Shown here: piece after piece, positions 51,115 through 61,000 of the stretch
How the letters are laid out: each line of letters opens with the position of its first letter
Position numbering within the stretch: position 1 is the stretch's first letter
NCBI GenBank assembly: GCA_041676625.1
Contig: JBAYRN010000004.1
Coordinates: 31,362 to 95,361 of the forward strand
Reading direction: 5' to 3'
DNA from: JAEXNA01 sp041676625
GTDB taxonomy: Bacteria; Vulcanimicrobiota; Xenobia; Xenobiales; JADMJV01
DNA: 64,000 nucleotides
Position numbers and translations under genes: made by a program
The notes under the pieces: model-generated
Databases searched by the model: none
Seen by the model: the letters and a program-made list of their open reading frames with translations, nothing else
What the model was told of the DNA's origin: nothing

Positions 51115-52642
51115 GAGATATCCGGGGCCTCTGGCCCTGATTTTTGTCATAGCCTTTCTGGCCCAGCTCTGCCTGGCGGACTCTGCAAAGGTTGAGGCCA
51201 AGCCGCCACCGGTCCCTAAGTGGAGCGTGGATGGGCAGGTGGTGCCGCTGGGGGAAAGCCGGACCGTTTCCATCGCTCCCCACGAAGGGGTCTCGGTGCA
51301 ATCGTCCGATCCTGGGGTGGTGGAAGTCGAAGCTCTGGGAGGTGGCAAGTTTCGCCTGACCGGGAAGTCCTGGGCCAGGACCAACCTGCTGGCCACCACG
51401 AGTTCCGGGGTCCAGATCCCCGAGCTGCCGGTCAGCGTGAAGCCCTGGTCGGCCCGCTGGGGTGAAGGCCCCGGCACTCTGACTTTCTATGGTCCGGTTA
51501 CCGCCAAGCGTGTGGAGCGATCTCTTGACCGCTGGCTTTCCGCCCGGACCATGATTGGGGCTGAGATCTCCCTGGAAAAGTTGGAATCCAAAGAGGAAGC
51601 GAGCTGGAATTATCGCGTTCGGGCTGTCGGCCAGGGTGCGATCCCGGTCGACTCCAAAATTGCGATCAAGGTCGTGGAGCAGCCTCGGCAAGGGTTTCGC
51701 CCCGCCGAAGTGGTGGTGCTTTCCAACCACCCTGAGCGCATCGTCTCCGATGGTGTGCTGTTCGAACGCCAGGTTTCGGATGCCCCATTCCGCTTTATGT
51801 GGCATCATCGAAACCAGCCCGGCGACCCGGACCGCTATCTGGTTCTGCAACTCACCAATACCGCACCGGTCGAACGCAGGGTTCGCTTGCTGTGGTTCGG
51901 TTATGGGCCTTCTCCCGACGAGATCCACGTGGGCCATACGGCGGCCCTGGACTATTCGGTTGCGGGAGCCACCGGCATGGGCGAGGAGATGGTTCTGCCG
52001 GCAAACGGCACCAGAACGATGGAGATTCGGCGGGTGAAGCCGGGACAGACCATGAGCGGCATGGCTTATCTAGCCGATCTTTCCAACATCACTGCTCCCA
52101 TCGGAATTCGCGTGCTGGCCACCAGTACCCTGACGCTGCCTGAGACTCCGGCCTCCTCCCGGGACCCGGGAAGAACCGCAAGCGGAGTCTTTCCGGCTGA
52201 GATTGCCACCGAATACAGCCACCTGGTGGGGGGGCCGTACACCTATTTAGAGTTCGGCGGGGAGCCCTACGAAAAAGATGTCACCGGGGGTCACCCCTCT
52301 TACGGAAATTTCGGCACCGTCTATCGAGCCAGCCTGGTGCTCAGCAATCCCACCTCAGTGGCCCAGGAGGTCCGAATCGGCTTTGCTTCGGGGGGCGGGG
52401 CGGCCCGAGGGGTTCTGGCTTTAGACGGGGAGTTGTACGATCTCCCCATGGGGGTGACCGGAGAAGGACTGCCGGTTCGGACCTACCGACTGGAGGCGGG
52501 CGAGACCCGACAGGTGGATGTGGAGTTGTTTCCCCAGGCGGGCTCGAACTATCCGGTCAGAGTGGTGGTCAGCTCGCCCTATGACCGCAGGGCCGAGCAA
52601 AAGATTCCACCTCTCCGGCCCTTTAATCCCTCGATTCCCTAG
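51083..52642 (+). CDS. Secreted protein with Big/pilus-type N-terminal domain
   Basis: I choose the TTG at 51083, preceded by CGGAG, giving 519 residues and a plausible signal peptide (RYPGPLALIFVIAFLAQLCLA, cleavage near ADS). The first mature domain (SVDGQVVPLGESRTVSI...VEVEALGGGKFRLTGKSWARTNL) resembles the beta-sandwich found at the N-terminus of CpaC/RcpA secretins and related Ig-like domains. The rest is beta-rich with repeated strand motifs and no catalytic signature. It is convergent with, and overlaps by 4 bases, the GspF-like gene at 52639, so a link to a pilus or secretion system is possible. Confidence 0.65.
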   Translation: MYLPIVPISDKRYPGPLALIFVIAFLAQLCLADSAKVEAKPPPVPKWSVDGQVVPLGESRTVSIAPHEGVSVQSSDPGVVEVEALGGGKFRLTGKSWARTNLLATTSSGVQIPELPVSVKPWSARWGEGPGTLTFYGPVTAKRVERSLDRWLSARTMIGAEISLEKLESKEEASWNYRVRAVGQGAIPVDSKIAIKVVEQPRQGFRPAEVVVLSNHPERIVSDGVLFERQVSDAPFRFMWHHRNQPGDPDRYLVLQLTNTAPVERRVRLLWFGYGPSPDEIHVGHTAALDYSVAGATGMGEEMVLPANGTRTMEIRRVKPGQTMSGMAYLADLSNITAPIGIRVLATSTLTLPETPASSRDPGRTASGVFPAEIATEYSHLVGGPYTYLEFGGEPYEKDVTGGHPSYGNFGTVYRASLVLSNPTSVAQEVRIGFASGGGAARGVLALDGELYDLPMGVTGEGLPVRTYRLEAGETRQVDVELFPQAGSNYPVRVVVSSPYDRRAEQKIPPLRPFNPSIP

Positions 52643-53652
52643 TACATCAAGTCCGAAACGGGGGCAAAGATGCCCGCCATGGTATTGATGACCACAAATC
52701 CGACCAGGCCACCCACGAACAGCAGCATGACGATCGGCAAAACGGTCATCAGGCGATGGACCTGAGCATCGTATTCAGGTCGGAGGCTTTCAGACGCTCG
52801 CTTGAGGGTGGCCGAAAACGAGCCGGCTTCTTCTCCGCTCACCACCAACCCTATTTCAAAGGACTCGAAAGCCCCCGACAGCCGCATCACCTGGGACAGC
52901 GTGACTTCCTTGCCCAGCTTGTTCCAGGTTGGCATGACCTTGTCGCGCAACCAGAAGTTGTCGCAAGAGTCGGCTGCCAGCGGCAGTGCCTGGCTGGGTA
53001 GAAACCCCGCCTCGATCAAACTGGCCAGGGTTCTCAAAAAACGGATGCGCGCTCCCAGTTTTTTGGGCCCACCGATTAGAGGTGCGGTGGAAAGTAGGGT
53101 GTCCATAAGCCGCCGGGGGCCGCCGGACTGTTTAAAAAACCGGTAGGACAGGAAGAGCCCTGCAGCCACGCAGTAGGCTGGGACAAGGATGGTCAGGATC
53201 GCTTTGAGATACGCCGCCAATCCACTACTCACCAGTAAGACAAGGGGTGGAAGAAGCACCGCGGCGTGGGCCACCAGTAGGGGATACACCATCTTGCTGG
53301 TGATTTTTTTCTGCATCTGCCAATCTTGCTCGGCGGCGGTAGCCAGTTCTTCGAGTTGGCGATCCATCTGTCCGGACTTCTCTCCGGCTCGAACGATCGC
53401 CACTTCACACCGGCTGAAGTGATGGGGGAAACGAGCCATGGCCTCGGAGAGGGTGGAACCTTTTTTTTCAATCATGGAGACCAGGCTGGAGCCCACCTTG
53501 CGAAGTCCAACTTCCGAGGCGGTACTGACGGCGCGCCCCACTGGAAGACCGGCCTGGATCATGGTGGCCAACTGGCGAAAGAAGACGGCTTTGGTACCGC
53601 CGTTTACGCCAAAGAGAACAGACCAGGGTGAATGGGCGATCAAGCTACTCAT
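52639..53652 (-). CDS. GspF/PilC-like type II secretion F domain protein
   Basis: The protein has 337 residues. Two GspF domains occur: FFRQLATMIQAGLPVGRAV (residues about 24-42) with VAIVRAGEKSGQMDRQLEEL, and FLRTLASLIEAGFLPSQAL (about 203-221) with LVVSGEEAGSFSATL. Three membrane helices lie near residues 125-140, 145-165 and 305-325. It lacks the N-terminal cytoplasmic extension of full-length GspF (about 60 residues shorter) and is only distantly like the gene at 40860. It is 8 bases inside the M16 peptidase gene end, so the two are co-transcribed. Confidence 0.85.
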   Translation of the reverse strand: MSSLIAHSPWSVLFGVNGGTKAVFFRQLATMIQAGLPVGRAVSTASEVGLRKVGSSLVSMIEKKGSTLSEAMARFPHHFSRCEVAIVRAGEKSGQMDRQLEELATAAEQDWQMQKKITSKMVYPLLVAHAAVLLPPLVLLVSSGLAAYLKAILTILVPAYCVAAGLFLSYRFFKQSGGPRRLMDTLLSTAPLIGGPKKLGARIRFLRTLASLIEAGFLPSQALPLAADSCDNFWLRDKVMPTWNKLGKEVTLSQVMRLSGAFESFEIGLVVSGEEAGSFSATLKRASESLRPEYDAQVHRLMTVLPIVMLLFVGGLVGFVVINTMAGIFAPVSDLMY

Positions 53653-56077
53653 GCTGGTCAGAATTCGCCGTTTCTTGCTGGTTTCCCGGTTGCAGGTATA
53701 TCCATCTCACCCTGGCTTGCTCCAGGTAGTTGCGGCAGATCGCCTGGACCAACTCAGGAGTCAGGTGATCGTAAAGCCCTGCGTAGTCCTGCAAGTATGA
53801 GTCGCTCAGGCGATAAAACTCGGAATGGGCCAGCACTCGGGCTCGACCTCGAATGGTAGAGGCGGAGAGGGTCAGGCTGCTTTTCAGGTAGTCCCGGGTC
53901 AACTCCAACTCATGCGAGGAAAGCTTTATTGACCCCAGCTCTTTCAAAAACCCCGAGATAGTCTTGACCACCAATTCAGGCTCTTCCCAGGCCTGTCCGC
54001 CCCGCACCGCCACTAACCAGGTCTGACGGTCTGCATTCTCCTGGTCGGACCCGCTGGGGAGAGGAAAGACTTTGACCGAGGTCACGCCGAGCTTTGCCTG
54101 ATTGAGTTTACGGACCAGCAGACTGGTGTTGGGACGCCCGGCCAGGGTTTGGAGCGCCAGGTTGAACGGCAAAAAATCGGGCGAGCTGCGAGCGGGCCCC
54201 GGAAAGCCGAGGACCAAGGCCGAACTTGAACCCGCTGGTAGAGGCACGACTTTATGGTCCGGGAGTTCCTGGGTTGAAGTGCTGCCGGGGGGTGAAAATC
54301 CGGCTGGCCCGGCGCTCGAAAACCAACCGCTCCAGGCCGGCCTGAGACCCCTGTCAAGCTCCTCGGGCTGGAGTGGGCCCACCACCACCAGGTGACTGGC
54401 ACGGGGCTGAAAGAGGCGCGACCCCCGCAGTTTTCTTACGCTATCGGCAGCCTCGGGAGGAGTGAAAAACTCTTCGATCAGGGACAACCGGGGTGAAGCC
54501 ATCGCCCGAAAATCCTCAACTTCAGCCAACCTCTTGAGTTCGTCGGCGCTGCTGGAAAGAAGCTGGGCCAATTCCCGGGCCGGAGCCCAGTGGTGGAAGA
54601 AGATCCCGGTGGGTGTAACCTCGTACTCCATGCTGGTCTCTTTTCCCAGAGCCTCCTTGAGAGTGGCGATCTCCTGGCTGTCGAGGGCCGGGGCCACCCT
54701 GAAAAAGCCGGCCACGGCAACAATGGGAAAAGAGTCGAGTTGGTGGGTGGTGACATCGATCCCGTTGGGGAGTTTCATCTTGGCGCTAGGCGACTCACTG
54801 TTTCGGTAGGCCCTGCTCCGATAAGGGTACAGGCCTTCCTGCGCTTGACCGGGAGCGGCTAAAACGATCTTTGTCTCGGAGTCGAGCGCTGCTTGCAGTA
54901 GTTCTCGAGACTGGCTGAACAGCAGTGGGATGTCCTCTTTAGAGACCATCGTTTCGGGCTTTTTTCCGTACAGGGCCGAGAGAGAGAACATCTCGGCTCT
55001 GGTCTGCTGAGACTCGTATCGATCCAGCCAGTCTCGCTGTAAATCTCGATGCAGTTGGACGGCTTCTGCCGGAGTGAGGTCTTTTAGCAAGGCGGGGAGG
55101 GAGGCGTCGGCTGCCAGGTCGACCCGCAGCAGACTGCCGCTCTCTTTTTCCATGGCAACCCTACCTTTGCCGAGCCGTAACTCGGCGAGTTGTTCAGCGA
55201 CCCTGAACACTCGAAGATCCGAATGGGCCGGATCGAGGAAGTAGGAGGTCTGGTTGTAAGTAGAGGCGACCCGGATGGTGCCGGGGTTTTCTTGGGGAGC
55301 AAGCGCTCTCTCTCGGGGAGATTCTCGGCTTGGTGTCAGAGGGGCCAGGGTCTCCGAAAGTACCTTTCTGACCTCACGATCGGTGTGAGGACCTACCACG
55401 CTTATCACCACATCGTCTTCCAGGCTCAGTCCCTCCAAAAGTTTCTGGAGAGTCTCGGAGGTGAATGAATCGAGCGTTTCCGAAACTCCTTCGGGATAGG
55501 GCTCAAGTCCGAAGTGATCGAGCATGGCCCGGCGAGCCTTCTCTTCCTCGGAAGCCACCGCTGCGATCTCTTTTTTGAGAGCTGCTCGCTCCAGGCGTAG
55601 CCCTTCCTCATCGTCCGGGACACCCTTGAGCCGAGAGAGTTGAAGTTTCAGACTTTCCAGTCCATTTTCCGAAGGGACCACTTCGGAAAACACGATAGTG
55701 TCGGAGGTGACCCAGGCCCGGCAGCTATCACCCAGCAGTTCGTTTCGCAAGAGCAAGGCTCCGGGCTTTTGTCCCAGGCGGCTCCGAAAAAGTAGGTGCT
55801 CCAAGAGATGGGCCGCCCCGGCGGGCGGACGCACGGATCCCGGTTCGGCGTAGCGGATAGCAAGACAGGTGGCGGTGGTACTGGCCTGGGGTACGGTTTG
55901 CACGATGAAGCGGGGGTGGCTGCCCTCCGGGGAGACCAGGGCGGGGCGAGAATTCACCTGGCCTCCCGCGATATCGTCGCTCCGGGCGGCCGATGGTCCA
56001 AAGAGGAACAGCAGCGCTAATATAAGGAGAGGCCTAGGAGGCCGACCGGAAACCCCGCCGCCATCTCGCTCGCCCAT
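53645..56077 (-). CDS. Secreted M16 family zinc peptidase whose start lies inside a palindromic element
   Basis: The protein has 810 residues from the ATG at 56077, which is inside the repeat element behind GGAGGGACAATA. The first 14 residues (MGERDGGGVSGRPP) come from the element and form the n-region of a signal peptide whose hydrophobic core (LLILALLFLF) and cleavage site (SAARS-DD) follow directly. Domain 1 has the inverted zinc motif H90-L-L-E-H94 with a downstream Glu in ERAALKKEIAAV. Domain 2 (about 430-800) lacks the motif, as usual for M16B proteins. M16 enzymes degrade short peptides in the envelope. Confidence 0.9.
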   Translation of the reverse strand: MGERDGGGVSGRPPRPLLILALLFLFGPSAARSDDIAGGQVNSRPALVSPEGSHPRFIVQTVPQASTTATCLAIRYAEPGSVRPPAGAAHLLEHLLFRSRLGQKPGALLLRNELLGDSCRAWVTSDTIVFSEVVPSENGLESLKLQLSRLKGVPDDEEGLRLERAALKKEIAAVASEEEKARRAMLDHFGLEPYPEGVSETLDSFTSETLQKLLEGLSLEDDVVISVVGPHTDREVRKVLSETLAPLTPSRESPRERALAPQENPGTIRVASTYNQTSYFLDPAHSDLRVFRVAEQLAELRLGKGRVAMEKESGSLLRVDLAADASLPALLKDLTPAEAVQLHRDLQRDWLDRYESQQTRAEMFSLSALYGKKPETMVSKEDIPLLFSQSRELLQAALDSETKIVLAAPGQAQEGLYPYRSRAYRNSESPSAKMKLPNGIDVTTHQLDSFPIVAVAGFFRVAPALDSQEIATLKEALGKETSMEYEVTPTGIFFHHWAPARELAQLLSSSADELKRLAEVEDFRAMASPRLSLIEEFFTPPEAADSVRKLRGSRLFQPRASHLVVVGPLQPEELDRGLRPAWSGWFSSAGPAGFSPPGSTSTQELPDHKVVPLPAGSSSALVLGFPGPARSSPDFLPFNLALQTLAGRPNTSLLVRKLNQAKLGVTSVKVFPLPSGSDQENADRQTWLVAVRGGQAWEEPELVVKTISGFLKELGSIKLSSHELELTRDYLKSSLTLSASTIRGRARVLAHSEFYRLSDSYLQDYAGLYDHLTPELVQAICRNYLEQARVRWIYLQPGNQQETANSDQHE

Positions 56078-56201
56078 TATTGTCCCTCCGAAACAGTCCA
56101 TTTGTCGCGAAATATTCCCGATATTACTCGAAAATGTCCAATTCCGGAGGGCCAAAATGTCCTTCGCGATCTGTCAACGGGGTTTCCGGTCGGCCTCCTA
56201 G
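56034..56201. mobile_element. 168-bp MITE-like palindromic element, copy 2
   Basis: The element has the same length and arrangement as the copy at 27187-27354, with perfect 24-base terminal inverted repeats (56034-56057 and 56178-56201) beginning CTAG. On the minus strand it supplies the ribosome-binding site and ATG (56077) of the M16 peptidase. On the plus strand GGAGG then ATG (56157) opens a 14-codon frame ending at the TAG of the tip. It sits between the divergent peptidase and gamma-glutamyltransferase genes. Compared with copy 1, the differences are TT to CC next to the left ATG, A to G in the right SD spacer, and five bases in the terminal repeats, four of which form two complementary pairs. 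Confidence 0.87.
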
Positions 56202-56291
56202 TCGCCATTGGGGGTCATTTCTCTCCGGTTGCGATAGCCCTTTGTCGAGCTGCGACAGGGGTTTTGATCGGGTACCCGAAGGGGGGCGCCC

Positions 56292-57965
56292 GTGAGTCAA
56301 CACAGAGAAGAAAGGACCCCGCGCCTGCCTCAGGCGCCCTTCCCCACCTGGGGGAGAAGAGGGATCGCCGTCAGTGATCACAGGGCGGCGTCTCGAGCAG
56401 CTAGAGACGTTTTGAAGGAGGGGGGCAATGCGGTGGACGCCGCAGTCACCCTCTCGCTGACTCTGGGCGTGGTTTGTCCACAATACACTGGAATCGGTGG
56501 TGGAGGCTTCGCCCTGGTCCATCTACCAGGGATGGCGCGTCCTCGGCTCTTCGACTTTCGAGAAACCGCGCCGGCCGCCTCAGACCCCGATATGTTCGGA
56601 GACGACGAACTCAGCTCGACCAAGGGTGGCTTGGCGCCCGGGGTCCCCGGGACGGTAGCGGGACTGGCCAGGTTGCTGCAAGAGTTCGGTACCATCAGTT
56701 GGGAGCGTGCTCTGGCTCCGGGTATAGAATTGGCTCGCCGGGGTGTGGAGGTTTATGCCAATCTTCGCAGAGTGATCCTGGGGAGTCGGGACCACCTGGC
56801 ACGCTTCTCCGAGGCTGCCAGACTGTTTCTAGAACAGGATTGTATCACCCCCGGGGGTCGAATGTATCTGCCGGACCTTGCCGACACTTATGAGCGGTTA
56901 GCGCGCCTCGGGCCCAGAGAGTTTTACGAGGGAGAGACCGCCGAGCGGGTCGTGGCCTCGGTGAGGAAGCACGGGGGCATCTTCGCCGCCGAAGACCTGA
57001 GGGGCTACCGGGTTGTAGAGCGGGAGCCGGTGAGTTGCATCTACCGGGGACGGGAGTACTTCACCGTTTGCCCTCCTTCGGGGGGCGGGATCCAGGTGCT
57101 GCAAATGCTCAAGATGCTCGAGCCATTCGCGATCGGGCCGGAACAGTTCTTGAGTGCCGAGTGCTACCATCTTCAGGCCGAAGCCATGCGGCTCTCCTTT
57201 GCCGACCGATCGACATGGATCGCAGACCCGGCCTACTTCGATGTACCGGTCGGGGCCATGCTGGCCGAGGACCACCTTAGGGATCTGCATTCTGAGATCA
57301 CCCAGGGGAGGGCCATGGAGTTGGTGGCCTCGCCACCGCTCCGCCGGGACGCCCCCTGTGGGGTCAGTCTACCCGGGACTGGAGGGACGGCCGCCTACGC
57401 AACGGGTGACAGCGCGGGTGGATACGTGGTGGCGACCGAGTCGGTGAATCTCTGGTTCGGCTCGATGATCGTGCCGGAGGGCACTGGATTTATCTTGAAC
57501 AACGTGATGGACGATTTCAGCCGCAAACCCGGTACCCCGGACGCGTTCGGTCTGGTTTCTTCCCGTATCAACCAGGTGGAACCGGGTAAGCGACCTGCTT
57601 CGAGTTCGGCTCCCACCTTGGTCTTGGAAGCGGGTAAGCCGGTAGCGGCGCTGGCGTCGGCGGGAGGTCCGCGTATTGCAACCACGGTCTTTCAGTTGGC
57701 CATGAATTACTTTGATCACGGGCTAAACATCCGCCAGGCCATGGACGCTCCGCGGATCCACCATCAGTGGCTTCCGAACGAACTGGTGGTGGAAGACGGG
57801 GTGGCGGTGGATGTGCGACGGCGATTGGAAGAGATCGGGCACAAGATCGTTTTGGGACCGAGCCGAAGCCACGCGGCCGCCCTGGTCTGGGACCGAGACG
57901 AGGAGTGTTATTTCGGAGCGGGCGATTTTCGAGCCGGAGGAGCCGGGGCCGGGCTCCATTTGTAA
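56292..57965 (+). CDS. Gamma-glutamyltransferase family protein
   Basis: The protein has 557 residues. The large-subunit part has SDHRAASRAARDVLKEGGNAVDAAV and the glycine-rich GIGGGGFALVHL. Autocleavage and catalysis need the Thr at the start of the small subunit; here alignment gives T366 in GGTAAYATGD, where the family usually has T-T-H. The oxyanion GG (SAGGPRIATTV) and NVMDDFS are present. The enzyme class cleaves gamma-glutamyl bonds (glutathione or related) and normally is secreted, but no signal peptide is seen after the GTG start at 56292. Whether it matures autocatalytically is open because T-T-H is T-A-A. Confidence 0.88.
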   Translation: MSQHREERTPRLPQAPFPTWGRRGIAVSDHRAASRAARDVLKEGGNAVDAAVTLSLTLGVVCPQYTGIGGGGFALVHLPGMARPRLFDFRETAPAASDPDMFGDDELSSTKGGLAPGVPGTVAGLARLLQEFGTISWERALAPGIELARRGVEVYANLRRVILGSRDHLARFSEAARLFLEQDCITPGGRMYLPDLADTYERLARLGPREFYEGETAERVVASVRKHGGIFAAEDLRGYRVVEREPVSCIYRGREYFTVCPPSGGGIQVLQMLKMLEPFAIGPEQFLSAECYHLQAEAMRLSFADRSTWIADPAYFDVPVGAMLAEDHLRDLHSEITQGRAMELVASPPLRRDAPCGVSLPGTGGTAAYATGDSAGGYVVATESVNLWFGSMIVPEGTGFILNNVMDDFSRKPGTPDAFGLVSSRINQVEPGKRPASSSAPTLVLEAGKPVAALASAGGPRIATTVFQLAMNYFDHGLNIRQAMDAPRIHHQWLPNELVVEDGVAVDVRRRLEEIGHKIVLGPSRSHAAALVWDRDEECYFGAGDFRAGGAGAGLHL

Positions 57966-58024
57966 ACTTTTCCGGAAGAATCTTCTAAAAAGCCTAGACC
58001 AGATGTTAACACTAGGTAAACTGA

Positions 58025-58053
58025 TTGAACCCAGAGAACCCTTTCTTTATCCT
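58025..58053 (+). promoter_or_regulatory. Predicted sigma-70 promoter for the decapeptide-repeat gene
   Basis: TTGAAC (58025-58030) and TATCCT (58048-58053) are 17 bases apart. Transcription would start near 58060, giving a leader of about 20 bases containing AGGAGG before the TTG start at 58081. Confidence 0.45.
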
Positions 58054-58080
58054 AATTGAAATCTTCCAGGAGGCGGCACA

Positions 58081-61000
58081 TTGATCACCGGACCAGGTAA
58101 CCCCTACAGTATTCCTTCGAGTTCAGGCTATTTGGATGTCAACTTTAATTTTATTGGAGATGTCCAGCCGGGCCAGGAGGTCATTGCTACCGCCCGGGCC
58201 GGGGAGGGGCAAGCACAGCTCGGTATCACCCTCAGTGGGGGGGCTGAGCTTCTGGAAGGGATCGATTTTACCCAGGGTTTGGGTAGCTGGCTGGATGACC
58301 TGTTGAACGATCCGGACCTCACGGTGGCTGTCGCCTACGCCGCCAACGGCTCTTCAGCCACCGCCATCGCCGAAGATGGGTCGAGGGCCACCGCTTCGGC
58401 CACTGACGGGTCGAGCGCCTTCGCTATCGCCGATGACGGCTCCCGGGCCACTGCTTCCGCCGATGACGGCTCGTTTGCTTCAGCGGCTGCCGACGACGGC
58501 TCCACCGCCTCGGCGACCGCCGACGACTATTCCATCGCAGCGGCCGCCGCTGACGACTACTCCAGCGCCACCGCGGTAGCCGACGACTACTCCTGGTCTG
58601 CGGCCAACGCCGATGACTATTCCAGCGCTACCGCAGCCGCTGACAACTTCAGTCGAGCAGGCACCAGCGCGGACAACTCTTCGACCGCCAGCGCCAGCGC
58701 CGATCACATTTCCACCGCCACCGCGCAGGCAAACTTTGGGAGTTCTTCGGCGGCTTCAGCGGATCACGGTTCGGCCGCTCAGGCTTCCGCCAACCTGGGT
58801 TCCAGCAGCAGCGCCGAGGCAAACCTGGGTTCTCAAGCTAACGCCGTGGCTCGCGACAGTTCTTCCGCTTCAGCGGGAGCAGATCTGTTCAGCCAGTCCT
58901 CCTCCGTTGCCAATGACGGTTCGGCTGCTTCATCCACTTCCGGACACCTCTCGGATGCCACTGCCTCGGCCCAAAACAATTCGGCGGCCGAAGCCACCGC
59001 CACTGGTCAGAGTTCGGCTGTAGCTTCGGCTGAGAATAGTGCAGTGGCAACGGCCACCGCGAGTTCGGGCTCAGAAGCCGTGGCCACTGCCGATGATCTG
59101 GCCTCGGCCACGTCGTTTGCGGGGGCCGACTCGGCGGCCAGCGCCGACGCTCTAAACAGCAGCGTCTCGAACGCAGTCGCGTTGGACGGTTCGGCCTCCT
59201 CGGCCCAGGCGGCCAACTCCGCCGATGCTCTGGCTTTCTCTCAAGACAATTCAGCAGCGCAAGCCACCGCCGACGATACCAGTTCGGCCAGCGCCACGGC
59301 CGAGCAATCAGCGGTCTCGACCGCCACCGCCTTCAATGGTTCAGCGACGACTTCCCAAGCTTCCGGTACCAGCTCGGCCACCGGTTTTGCAGCGGAGGAC
59401 TCCGTGGCCAACGCCGAGGCCTCCCAGGGCAGCGTGGCGAGTTCCACGGCTCTCTTTGGCTCGGCGACCTCGGCAGTCGCTGGAGAAAGTTCAGACTCTT
59501 TAGCCTTCGCCCAGGGTGATTCGGCAGCCGAGGCGACCGCAACCAACTCTAGCTCGGCCGCCGCAAGCGCCGAATGGGGTGCGGTCTCTACCGCTACCGC
59601 CGACGGCAGTTCTGCGGCCACGGCCTCGGCCGACGACACCTCCTCGGCCACCGCCTTCGCGGGTGATTCTTCGGTGGCCAACGCCGACGCTTTGAATGAC
59701 AGCATCGCCAACGCCGTGTCTATCGACGGCTCGGCCTCTTCGGCCCAGGCCTCCAATACCGCCGACGCGCTGGCTTTTTCCAGAGGTGGCTCAGCCGCGG
59801 AGGCGGCCGCCGACGATACCAGTTCGGCCAGCGCCAGTGCCGAACACCGCTCGGTCTCGACCGCCCAGGCCTTCAACGGTTCCGAGAGCGTGGCCCAGGC
59901 TAACCACCACAGTTCTGCAAGCGGATTTGCGGCCGAAGATTCGAGCGCCGCAGCCGAAGCTTCCAAGAGCAGCGTAGCAGATTCTACCGCCCTTTATGGT
60001 TCTGCAACCTCAGCCTCGGCCGCCGGAAAGTCGGACGCCCAGGCCTTCGCCCAGGGTAACTCCAACGCGGAAGCTGATGCCGCTCATAAGAGTTCGGCCA
60101 GCGCGAGTGCGGAGTGGGATGCCGTGTCCACGGCCACCGCCCGTGATCGTTCCACCTCAGTTTCTACCGCGGAAGACACTTCCTCGGCCACTTCCTTTGC
60201 GGGCGATTCTTCGGTAGCCAACGCCGATGCTTTGAACAGCAGCATCGCCAACGCCGTTTCTTTAGAGGACTCAGCCGCTTCGGCCACGGCCTCCAATTCC
60301 GCCGATGCTCTGGCCTTTGCTCAGGGTCAGTCGGCGGCTGAGGCCAAAGCCGACGACACCAGTAGCGCCAGCGCGAGTGCAGAATGGGGTGCCGTTTCCA
60401 CCGCCACTGCCGACTTTCACTCTGCGGCCACGGCCGCAGCCGACGACACCTCCTCAGCCACCGCCTTCGCGGGTGATTCTTCGGTGGCCAACGCGGACGC
60501 ATTGAATGACAGCATCGCCAACGCCGTGTCTATAGACGGCTCGGCCTCTTCGGCCCAGGCTTCCAATACCGCCGACGCGCTGGCTTTTTCCCGGGGTGGT
60601 TCAGCCGCAGAGGCTACCGCCGACGATACCAGTTCGGCCAGCGCCAGTGCCGAACACCGCTCGGTCTCGACCGCCCAGGCGTTCAACGGTTCCGAGAGCG
60701 TGGCTCAGGCTAACCATCACAGCTCTGCAAGTGGATTTGCGGCCGAAGATTCGAGCGCCGCAGCCGAAGCTTCCAAAGGTAGCGTAGCAGATTCTACCGC
60801 CCTTTATGGTTCTGCAACCTCAGCCTCGGCCGCCGGAAAGTCGGACGCCCAGGCCTTCGCCCAGGGCAACTCCAACGCGGAAGCTGATGCTTCCCACCGG
60901 AGTTCGGCCAGCGCAAGCGCGGAGTGGGATGCCGTGTCCACGGCCACCGCCCGCGATCGTTCCACCTCGGTTTCTACCGCCGAAGACACTTCCTCAGCCA

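Noticed and set aside
57360..57430. Loss of the catalytic Thr in the gamma-glutamyltransferase
   Set aside because: At first A-T-G-D-S seemed to align with T-T-H-x-S, but aligning from the downstream FG and DG residues puts T366 of GGTAAYATGD at the nucleophile position.
59241..59966. Long antisense open frame inside the decapeptide-repeat gene (and similar ones at 60804-61226, 61317-61673)
   Set aside because: The repetitive GC-rich codon pattern keeps antisense frames open. The products are mirror-image Ala/Glu/Ser-rich sequences without start signals, and the plus-strand gene has promoter, SD and strict amino acid periodicity.
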